Assembly (NCBI RefSeq): GCF_008180865.1
Contig: NZ_VTEX01000004.1
Location: forward strand, 310,001-374,000
Length of the DNA stretch: 64,000 nucleotides
Origin: Rossellomorea aquimaris
Lineage (GTDB): Bacteria; Bacillota; Bacilli; Bacillales; Bacillaceae_B
Reading direction: 5' to 3'
Part shown: positions 42,075 through 48,778 of the stretch, one piece after another
How the letters are laid out: each line of letters opens with the position of its first letter
Numbering within the stretch: the first letter of the stretch is position 1
The notes under the pieces: model-generated
Told to the model about the DNA's origin: nothing
The model's database searches: none
Seen by the model: the letters and a program-made list of their open reading frames with translations, nothing else
Position numbers and translations under genes: made by a program

Positions 42075-42173
42075 TGTGGATAACCTTATTCACATTATAC
42101 AAGACATAAACATCGCTTATTTACCAGTTATATACAAGTTAGTCACAACTTATCCACCGTGAACTGTGGATAA
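42075..42173. promoter_or_regulatory. Cluster of four DnaA boxes upstream of sda
   Basis: Two perfect boxes TGTGGATAA (reverse of TTATCCACA) at 42075-42083 and 42165-42173, plus near matches TTATTCACA at 42086-42094 and TTATCCACC at 42150-42158. In B. subtilis DnaA bound to such boxes activates sda to couple sporulation entry to replication. The rest of the gap 41826-42074 shows nothing I recognise. Confidence 0.88.
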
Positions 42174-42286
42174 CGGAACGCTTGTTCTGAAAAAACAAAT
42201 TTGGTAAAGTTTAATTACTACTTAAAAACGTACTAACATTATGTTTCGAAATACAAAAAAGTTGATGGTTATTGGAGGTGGCATTA

Positions 42287-42427
42287 ATGAGGAAATTATC
42301 GGACGAACTGTTGATTGATTCATATTTCAAAGCGTTGGAGTTGAAACTCAATACAGAATTCATTCGCCTCATCGAAATGGAAATTCACCGTCGATCTCTT
42401 ACTAATAAAATAAAAGCTTCATCGTAG
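42287..42427 (+). CDS. sda: Sporulation checkpoint protein Sda
   Basis: Sda is a 46-residue helical hairpin that inhibits the sporulation kinase KinA when replication is disturbed or in progress. The product begins [19 protein letters not shown] and contains [15 protein letters not shown], clearly the Sda family. The ATG at 42287 has a GGAGGTGG site 6 bases upstream. DnaA boxes precede it and a strong terminator follows, so it is a single-gene unit. Confidence 0.96.
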   Translation: MRKLSDELLIDSYFKALELKLNTEFIRLIEMEIHRRSLTNKIKASS

Positions 42428-42444
42428 AATACTAACATGAAATG

Positions 42445-42478
42445 GGACGGATTTGTTTAAAATCCGTCCTCTTTTTTA
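42445..42478 (+). terminator. Terminator of sda
   Basis: GGACGGATTT / AAATCCGTCC perfect 10-bp stem, 5-base loop, then CTTTTTT. Confidence 0.93.
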
Positions 42479-42552
42479 TATAAGGATGTTTTCGTAACGA
42501 TGTGACTGAGGAAGCAGTGCCTGATTTCCGCTTCAATCTTTAGAAAGCAGCG

Positions 42553-43335
42553 TTATTTAATGAAATCTCCAATCGTTTCCCCTACCGTCACATTTCTAGG
42601 TACTTCTTTATTCGGCGACAATCGGAACGTATTTTTTTCAAAAAGGAGAATGACGGTGGAGCCGAAGCTGAAGTATGCGACCTCTTCGCCTTGTGTCCAT
42701 TCTTTTTCCTCATGAATATAATCAATGCTGTTGACAAACATGGCCCCTACTTTTACGACAGCTACTTTCCCTCTTACATGCTTCAGCTCCGTAATAGAGC
42801 GGAAGTTTTTTGAAAGGGCTTCTTTTCCGTATAACAATCCCAGTTCATTGACCGGGTAGGAATGCTGTCCTAGTGACCACCTGCTTAAAATCGTGCCTGA
42901 TACCGGGCTGTGAATACGGTGATAATTCGCAGGGCTCAAATAAAATACTGCGAATCCCCCCCCACTATAATCAGAAGCTTTCCCTTCACTGCCAAGCATA
43001 TCAAGAACGGAGTAGGGCTTTCCTTTGACTTCAATTACAAGGTCATCGGAAATGCTGCCGGTATCGGCCAGTAATCCATCAACTGGACTGACCGCTTGTT
43101 CCTCACTATAGTTCACGACCCTTGCATCCTCTTTCAGATTTCTTATAAAGAAATCATGCAGCGTTTCATAATCAGCTACACGGCCTTCTATTTCATCCAC
43201 ATTTATTTTGTACGTTTTTATAAATGATGAAATAAATGGCCGACTCAATGAAGACTGTACAAATTTCCTGATCATATAAGAGGACCATTTTTTATTTGTT
43301 AGTTCGATAAATAGACGATAAATGGATTGCTTCAT
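42553..43335 (-). CDS. psd: Phosphatidylserine decarboxylase proenzyme
   Basis: Psd converts phosphatidylserine to phosphatidylethanolamine at the membrane. It is a self-cleaving pyruvoyl enzyme; the cleavage motif here is FGST (about residues 226-229), the serine becoming the pyruvoyl group. Other conserved parts are VSPVDGLL (about 86-93) and FYLSPANYHRIHSPVSG (about 132-148). At 260 residues it has the Bacillus length. It is divergent from pssA, the gene of the preceding step; in B. subtilis the two are in one operon elsewhere. Confidence 0.95.
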   Translation of the reverse strand: MKQSIYRLFIELTNKKWSSYMIRKFVQSSLSRPFISSFIKTYKINVDEIEGRVADYETLHDFFIRNLKEDARVVNYSEEQAVSPVDGLLADTGSISDDLVIEVKGKPYSVLDMLGSEGKASDYSGGGFAVFYLSPANYHRIHSPVSGTILSRWSLGQHSYPVNELGLLYGKEALSKNFRSITELKHVRGKVAVVKVGAMFVNSIDYIHEEKEWTQGEEVAYFSFGSTVILLFEKNTFRLSPNKEVPRNVTVGETIGDFIK

Positions 43336-43562
43336 TAATATCCCTCACAAATTTCTAAAAAACGATTAACTTTAACAGTTTAATAAGTATATAATAAAAT
43401 ATTATTATATACTATATTTATAAGAATCTTTTTTCACTGCGGGATTTAACATATATTGTGGTTACCATTCCAATTGTTTCTGCAAACGTATGTAGAGTGA
43501 ATATGTTAGCCAGAAAACATGTTCAGTAGTGAACAAACTTATTCAAAGGGAGTGAGTGATGT

Positions 43563-44102
43563 TTGTTTCTCTCCGAAGTCGTCGACCAAACATTTAAAAA
43601 GCTAAAAAGTCAAACGGCCAACCTCATTACTTTGTCCAACTTATCATTAGGCGGATTTGCTATTATTTCAATACTTCATAATCAATTAAACCTAAGCTTG
43701 TTATTGATTTTCATCGCTGCCTTAACAGACCGCTTCGATGGGATGGTTGCGAGGAAAATGAACATTGAGTCAGAGTTAGGAAAACAGCTGGATTCCATGA
43801 GTGATATCATATCATTTGGCATTGCTCCTGCCCTGCTCCTGTATATAGCCGTTCTTAATCAGTATGACTTTCCGGGGATGTTTTTCACCATATTTTATAT
43901 TGGATGTGGAGCTTTTCGGTTAGCCCGCTTCAATATTTCAGAAAACGATGGCTACTTTACAGGATTGCCGATCACCGTAGCCGGATGTTTACTGACTCTG
44001 TGCTACCTGGCTATCCCTTTTGTTTCAGGTGTGCTGATTTTATGTATGACAATTACTCTAGCTGTATTAATGGTAAGTCCTTTTACATTGAAGAAGATGT
44101 AA
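43563..44102 (+). CDS. pssA: CDP-diacylglycerol-serine O-phosphatidyltransferase
   Basis: PssA makes phosphatidylserine from CDP-diacylglycerol and serine, the substrate of the divergent psd. The 179-residue membrane protein has the CDP-alcohol transferase motif DG-x2-AR-x8-G-x3-D-x3-D in DGMVARK through QLDSMSD (about 58-80), and about six hydrophobic helices. No in-frame ATG exists near the 5' end: the best start is the TTG at 43563, 10 bases after an AAGGGAG site. An ATG at 43559 is in another frame and stops after 12 codons. Confidence 0.88.
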   Translation: MFLSEVVDQTFKKLKSQTANLITLSNLSLGGFAIISILHNQLNLSLLLIFIAALTDRFDGMVARKMNIESELGKQLDSMSDIISFGIAPALLLYIAVLNQYDFPGMFFTIFYIGCGAFRLARFNISENDGYFTGLPITVAGCLLTLCYLAIPFVSGVLILCMTITLAVLMVSPFTLKKM

Positions 44103-44114
44103 GGAGGTATGACT

Positions 44115-44141
44115 AGCCCTGTTCACCTTGTGAACAGGGCT
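44115..44141. terminator. Stem-loop between pssA and the YjcZ-like gene
   Basis: AGCCCTGTTCAC and GTGAACAGGGCT form a perfect 12-bp stem with a 3-base loop between two convergent genes. A U run is weak on either side, but position supports a bidirectional terminator. Confidence 0.7.
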
Positions 44142-44172
44142 CTGTCAGGTTATAAATGTTGTGCTTGTCAGG

Positions 44173-44310
44173 CTAACAGTTATTGTAGTACCACCATCCA
44201 CCAAATAGGAAAAGTAAGATTAGTAATACAACGACTAGAGCGAAGTAAAATCCGCCACCACCATAATAACCTGGATAGACTGGTCCATAACAAGGGTATC
44301 CATACGGCAT
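44173..44310 (-). CDS. YjcZ/SscA-like small sporulation membrane protein
   Basis: A 45-residue protein: an aromatic, Gly- and Pro-rich N-terminus (MPYGYPCYGPVYPGYYGGGG), one strongly hydrophobic helix (about residues 21-38) and an ending GGWWYYNNC. This is the pattern of the YjcZ/SscA family of tiny Bacillus proteins, some of which act in spore assembly. The ATG at 44310 has AGGAGGT 7 bases upstream. It lies directly before sigK on the other strand. The plus-strand frame over it is a shadow. Confidence 0.85.
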   Translation of the reverse strand: MPYGYPCYGPVYPGYYGGGGFYFALVVVLLILLFLFGGWWYYNNC

Positions 44311-44508
44311 TGCAATACCTCCTCACCTACTTTTACTACTAGTATATGTACATAGGGAAATAGCGTATAGGCAGTTTCCAACTTTATTACCCGAATTCTC
44401 CGGAAAGAAAGTTTACGATTTCTTTGATTACTTTCCAGGGACATGCAAGGACATCCCTTTCTTATCATATGAATGAGTATAGGCTTAAGTCCTCATGGAG
44501 GTGTGAAT

Positions 44509-44718
44509 ATGTCTGGAGTTCTAACGGCACTGGGGTATTTCATTAAAGAGTTAATTTTCCTCGTTTCTTACGTAAAGAACAATGCATTCCCTCAACCTCT
44601 ATCTGCAGCAGATGAACGAAAATATTTAAGGCTGATGGCAGAAGGAGATGAGCATGCCCGTAATATGCTCATTGAACATAACCTGCGATTGGTTGCTCAC
44701 ATCGTCAAGAAGTTATGA
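44509..44718 (+). CDS. sigK: RNA polymerase sigma factor SigK, N-terminal segment (gene interrupted)
   Basis: Sigma-K directs late mother-cell transcription in sporulation and is made as pro-SigK. The frame starts at the ATG at 44509 (GGAGGT 6 bases upstream), with the hydrophobic pro-peptide [21 protein letters not shown] and then [31 protein letters not shown] of sigma region 2. It stops at residue 69 (TTA TGA) where the family continues with FENTGEDAEDLISIG. None of regions 2.2-4 follows, and the DNA changes character at once. This is the left part (spoIVCB-like) of a gene split by a mobile element; the 3' part is not in the window. Alone it cannot be an active sigma factor. Confidence 0.93.
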   Translation: MSGVLTALGYFIKELIFLVSYVKNNAFPQPLSAADERKYLRLMAEGDEHARNMLIEHNLRLVAHIVKKL

Positions 44719-45083
44719 ACATGATATGATGTCGCTTAATTTGAACTATAAAATTTTTAGTATGTTTCGTTTAGATCGAAAAGGCTCCAAACAATCTAAA
44801 TCAATAAAGGAAATGGACAAGCCTCTATTATCAATTTACTAAAAAAAATAAACTTCAACATTATTGTGCTAATAACTTAGAGAAGAAGACTTCTCATTAT
44901 AAATCCCCTTAATTTCACATATGTTTTTCTGGGTAAGAAATCTAAATTTATTTTATAAATCCCATTGTATTACGGATTGTGTTTTTCAGTCGATTATAGA
45001 GTTTAAATAAGAATTATTTGCATTTAATTAAACAATTGGGAATATACTTTCAAAATCTTACAGTAAGAAGAGGAATATAATAT

Positions 45084-45116
45084 GCATCTTGGTTATTTAA
45101 CAAATAACCAAGGTGC
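45084..45116. terminator. Stem-loop after the AAA+ ATPase gene
   Basis: GCATCTTGGTTATTT and its complement (one wobble) around a 3-base loop, 58 bases past the ATPase stop. U runs are short, so termination is likely but not certain. The rest of 44719-45174, the left end of the element, contains no gene I can support; it is AT-rich with short direct runs only. Confidence 0.6.
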
Positions 45117-45174
45117 GTTTTGCACAGTACTGTTATTTTATCGTTTCTCAAGTTTAAACTATCTTAAACGCTCT

Positions 45175-46902
45175 TTAAAGAATTTCTATATCAATCGCAA
45201 TATGCCCCCCAGTTTCTAATTTTGAAGGTATGAATCTTACTCTCTTCTCATGAAATAAGACTTTTTCCCTGTCGTCTATAATTACAAATGACTGTTCAAA
45301 GAAATAGTCAATATCGTCATCACCTTTGATGAAACCTTTATCTTCTCTAACCCACACAACTCGTCCTTCGATTTTTCCTGGGAATGATGTATGTTCTAAA
45401 AGGACATCAGAAATCTTAGTTACTTTCTTTATCCATTCTCCATTCTTCCTACTTCGTGTTCTATCTATTCTCTCAGAGCCAGATAAGTAGTGCGTTGGAA
45501 TATCAAAATAAAGACAATATGCGTAATCAAACGCATAAGTTGTTCCTTTACGGCCTGTGCCATTATCTATAATGTTGAGGACATTATACTCTTCAGATTT
45601 ATTAACGTATTTTGACAAAGGTAAGGACTTACTTGGATATTGAAATCTATATGTGCCCCTACTTTTACAAGTTTTAGCTAGGTTATTCAGAAAATCCTTA
45701 TCAACTTCACTAAATAATGACTCCATAGATTTAGCATGCTCTCTAAGTGCAATTTTCACATGAGCTATTTTCACTTCTTCTGAGCCTTTATTCAAATTAT
45801 AAGCAACATTTAATGATTGATCTAACAACTGAACAAACCTTCTTGCATTACCATTAGAAGCATTAATTAATTGTTCAAACAAGTCTCCTTCTTCACTTGA
45901 TAAGCTAAATAAAAAGTCATACTTAAGTTCTTCATCCATTGAACTAGATATGTACCTTTCAACAAGTTCTAATGTCTTTTCCCTAAAAGAATTGTATCCC
46001 ACATTACTTGTAATATCTTCTTGTAACCACACAATATCACCATATCTGGTTTCATTTAATATATCTGCAGTTGAGTGTGGATACACAGCTACTTTTGTTC
46101 TTACATAGTCTAAAGTCCTTAATTGATTCATAAGCACTTCAAAAAGTGATGGTTCCCCCTCTTCTTGCTTAAAGAAAGCTTTGTTCACTGAACCAGCTTC
46201 GTCAATAAGGAGAAGGATTTTCCCGTTTACATCTTTAAGTAAAGTATTATATACATGATTTACGTCAGCTATTCCAGGATGTCTATTTTGTTTAAGTTCA
46301 ACTACTTTTCCTTCCTTGTATTGAGCAGAAAGCTCAAAAAAGTTGGGCTTTGCTTTACCAGAATAATTTATATCCTTTTGTATCTTCTCAACGTACTCAT
46401 CAGCGTTTAACTTTCTTAGTTCGTTCAATATTTTCGCTAATTTGTGGTCACTTCCTACAGTAGATAATGGTAAAGTTGTTATTCCATTATGTAAATTTGC
46501 AAGTTTTTCACCGTCCTGAAGGTGCAAAAACACTGAAGATATTTCTTCTATAAGTTTTATGATAAATGCATTATAAATGTCAGTAGGATTATTTATATGC
46601 TGAAAGTCACTTAACTTTATATAGACAGGCAGTATTATTTCTTCAGATCTCAATAATGATGGAACTAAGGAATATAAGTAACAAGCATGATTTGCCCTAA
46701 GATACATGGTTTTACCTGTTCCCATACGTCCCTTTACTATCACATTTTCATAATCAAATGGGCTTGATAACCCATTTGTGGGATCAATAAAAAAATCTAA
46801 GATTTGTTCTAAATTAAATTCATCAGCATTTCTAACTTTAAACGGTCTCTTTATATACAAATTTCTAAGTTTATCTAAATCTGATACGTGTAGTTTTTCC
46901 AC
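45175..46902 (-). CDS. AAA+/ORC-like P-loop ATPase with C-terminal cold-shock-like domain
   Basis: A 575-residue protein, GTG start with AGGGG 10 bases upstream, standing alone at the left end of the element. Visible parts: Walker A GRMGTGKT (58-65), Walker B LLIDEAGS (231-238), a sensor-2-like NASNGNARRF (348-356), then a helical/winged region, and at the C-terminus (about 512-575) GRVVWVREDKGFIKGDDD and DYFFEQS, which fit the nucleic-acid-binding core of a cold-shock domain. The order suggests an ORC/STAND-type switch that senses or binds nucleic acid. I do not recognise a named family. A defence role is a guess from context; replication or element maintenance is the alternative. Confidence 0.8.
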   Translation of the reverse strand: MEKLHVSDLDKLRNLYIKRPFKVRNADEFNLEQILDFFIDPTNGLSSPFDYENVIVKGRMGTGKTMYLRANHACYLYSLVPSLLRSEEIILPVYIKLSDFQHINNPTDIYNAFIIKLIEEISSVFLHLQDGEKLANLHNGITTLPLSTVGSDHKLAKILNELRKLNADEYVEKIQKDINYSGKAKPNFFELSAQYKEGKVVELKQNRHPGIADVNHVYNTLLKDVNGKILLLIDEAGSVNKAFFKQEEGEPSLFEVLMNQLRTLDYVRTKVAVYPHSTADILNETRYGDIVWLQEDITSNVGYNSFREKTLELVERYISSSMDEELKYDFLFSLSSEEGDLFEQLINASNGNARRFVQLLDQSLNVAYNLNKGSEEVKIAHVKIALREHAKSMESLFSEVDKDFLNNLAKTCKSRGTYRFQYPSKSLPLSKYVNKSEEYNVLNIIDNGTGRKGTTYAFDYAYCLYFDIPTHYLSGSERIDRTRSRKNGEWIKKVTKISDVLLEHTSFPGKIEGRVVWVREDKGFIKGDDDIDYFFEQSFVIIDDREKVLFHEKRVRFIPSKLETGGHIAIDIEIL

Positions 46903-47059
46903 TTATAACTTTCCCCTTTTATCCTTACTCTTTTCCTATGAATAAAATTATATCAAATTACACTATTTTGAAAAGAAAAAAATAACAGTAACTAACAACC
47001 CAAAATCATACAACTTTCAAAATTAAGTTTATTTACAATCAAGGAAACAAGGAAAATAA

Positions 47060-47644
47060 TTAAATATCGCTGACATTCACCGTCTTCTTTTTGTTTAGTG
47101 TAATGAACATTATGTGGGTAGTCAGCATGATCAAATAATTCATCCGCTCCAATTGATCTTGCTTCATTGTACTAAACAATTTCTGGACCTCTACAAGAGA
47201 ATCACGTGAGTATGCCTATGAATATCGACACCATCTATTGCTGTAACTCCTTTAGGCATTAATTCTTTAATTTTCTCTAATGTAGAATCATATTGAAATT
47301 GAGCAGCTGTTGCCAATGGGTAATCCGATATCCCATTCATAACGTGGCACTTTTAGCCTACGTTAATTTTGATTTGATGTGTTCTCAAGCAACAAAGCTA
47401 ATGGTTGAAGACTTACTCTCTTTGCGTCTTCCCACTCACCAAATTCCAGGATAAATTTTTTAAATTTTGAGTAATTTTGTGTATATTTGTCTCAATATAC
47501 TCCCTTTGAAACTGTTTCCAATAAAATGAAGAGTAAAGTTTTCTTGTGATTATTTATGAACCTCTCTCCTAGAAGCTTATTTATTTTAATCTAGAATGTT
47601 TTCATAACTCTTACGTATGAATCAAAATCATTTTGTCTACTCAT
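47060..47644 (-). pseudogene. Decayed gene of unknown function
   Basis: A start codon at 47644 with a good GGAGGT site begins MSRQNDFDSYVRVMKTF and hits a stop; coding-like sequence then continues with stops and frame changes: LLGERFINNHKKTLLF, KFKKFILEFGEWEDAKR, CHVMNGISDYPLATAAQFQY, IKELMPKGVTAIDGVDIH, and finally DSLVEVQKLFSTMKQDQ to a TAA at 47060. At least three disruptions are present, so it is not expressed as one protein. The parts do not match a family I know. 46903-47059 between it and the ATPase gene holds only AT-rich sequence. Confidence 0.6.
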
Positions 47645-47669
47645 TAGATACCTCCATATAATTCCAAAT

Positions 47670-47700
47670 AAAAAATCCTTCCATGGTTTGAACCATGAAA
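47670..47700 (-). terminator. Terminator after the 57-residue gene
   Basis: TTCATGGTT and its near-perfect complement with a 3-base loop, followed by GGATTTTTTATTT in minus-strand RNA, 12 bases past the stop at 47712. Confidence 0.8.
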
Positions 47701-47711
47701 AGACCTTCACT

Positions 47712-47885
47712 TTAAAGATGTTCCATCTTTGCTATTTCAAATTGTTTTCTTGCTTTAAGGCTTGTACCTCCCTTAAATTCTTCTTCTGAAAGTAAATCAT
47801 AATCAAAAAGTATCTTTGACACTTCCACATGTTCTTCCCAACATTGATTTTCAGTGCTTAGAGTTCCTAAATAATAAAGTTCCAA
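47712..47885 (-). CDS. Small protein of unknown function (57 aa)
   Basis: A TTG-start frame with a very strong GGAGGAGG site 4 bases upstream and a proper terminator just after the stop, which together argue that it is a real gene. The product begins MELYYLGTLSTENQCWEEHV and ends KQFEIAKMEHL; it is acidic, soluble and has no membrane segment or known motif. It lies upstream of the decayed gene on the same strand. I do not recognise it. Confidence 0.6.
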   Translation of the reverse strand: MELYYLGTLSTENQCWEEHVEVSKILFDYDLLSEEEFKGGTSLKARKQFEIAKMEHL

Positions 47886-48162
47886 TTAACCTCCTCCTTT
47901 TATCCTGTAAATTCGACAAATGGTAGTCTTTTACCTTTTTCATCCAAAAAGAAAAAACAAAATAAAATTAGAATGATTAGTATGATCTTGTAACGATATT
48001 CTTGTAATATTCTTTTACCTTATATGGATAAGGTTACTTTATTAAAGAACCGAGAATAACTTTACTTACGTAGCCAAAAAACCGAGAACGAAGAATTGCA
48101 CTTGAAACTTTTTTTCAAAATAGAGGGGATGTCCCTTATTCCTTTAGTACCGCCGCTTTTTT

Positions 48163-48212
48163 TCTCGGTAATAGGGTAGGAAAGCGATCGCTTTCCTACC
48201 CTATTACCGAGA
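48163..48212. repeat. Perfect 50-bp palindrome
   Basis: Each base of the 25-base left arm (TCTCGGTAATAGGGTAGGAA then AGCGA) pairs with the right arm with no loop; the centre is GCGATCGC. It lies in a 483-base gap (47886-48368) where ACCGAGAA also occurs as direct copies at 48049 and 48081 and ACCGAGA forms the end of the palindrome at 48206. A T run precedes it on the plus strand and no U run follows on either strand, so it is not an ordinary terminator. A smaller inverted repeat ACCTTAT-ATGG-ATAAGGT is at 48017-48034. Confidence 0.9.
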
Positions 48213-48368
48213 TTATTTAAAAAAATATCCTTAAAACCGAAGTATTAAAGGTTGTCCATTTTTCTTCCATAGTATATGAACAAACATAACTGTAATTTTT
48301 TTACTATGCCTCCTCTTTAAAATGGTATATTAGATTTATCAAATTATAAAAAGAAGGGATATAGATAT

Positions 48369-48590
48369 ATGTCAGAAATAAACAAAATTTTTTCTAATGG
48401 TGAAAAGATGAAAGAAGTAGGAGCATCAGTTACTGAAGTCGGTAAAGCTTTTGGGGATGCTATTAGAAAACACCCTGAAAAGGCAATAGGAATAGGAGGG
48501 GTATTAGGGGGTATTTATATCCTAAAAAATAAAAAAATCAAATTCAAACTTAAAAGGCAAGATTTAGACATTGAATTTGAAGCAGAATAA
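48369..48590 (+). CDS. Small membrane-associated protein of unknown function (73 aa)
   Basis: The product starts MSEINKIFSNGEKMKEVGAS, has a Gly-rich hydrophobic stretch (about residues 40-52, AIGIGGVLGGIYIL) that could cross or enter the membrane, and a charged C-terminus (KKIKFKLKRQDLDIEFEAE). A GAAGGG site lies about 10 bases before the ATG and a good terminator follows at 48672. It is the only plus-strand gene in this part of the element. No family is recognised. Confidence 0.65.
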   Translation: MSEINKIFSNGEKMKEVGASVTEVGKAFGDAIRKHPEKAIGIGGVLGGIYILKNKKIKFKLKRQDLDIEFEAE

Positions 48591-48671
48591 ATTCATGAAA
48601 AACCTCAATATAACCTCAGCTATGAGAAGTAATTTCTTATAGAACTAAAAACCTTATCGAATTATGAAGTT

Positions 48672-48722
48672 AAAAAGATCAAAAACTCAGAACAATTTAA
48701 ATCTGGGTTTTTTGATCTTTTA
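48672..48722. terminator. Bidirectional terminator between the 73-aa gene and the recombinase pair
   Basis: AAAAGATCAAAAAACTCAGA-type arm and its complement TCTGGGTTTTTTGATCTTTT around a 10-base loop, with A and T runs on the two sides, between convergent genes. Confidence 0.85.
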
Positions 48723-48778
48723 TTCAAGGTTTGTAATAACGTTTTGTCTCCCTAAACGGAACCCCATATTAGGCTTAG

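Noticed and set aside
44109-44342. Plus-strand frame of 77 codons after pssA with an AGGAGG sequence before its ATG
   Set aside because: The ribosome site touches the ATG, the first codons lie in a terminator hairpin, and the opposite strand holds a convincing YjcZ-like gene.
48163-48212. Palindrome as a simple transcription terminator
   Set aside because: No U run follows it on either strand, it has no loop, and the T run lies on the wrong side.
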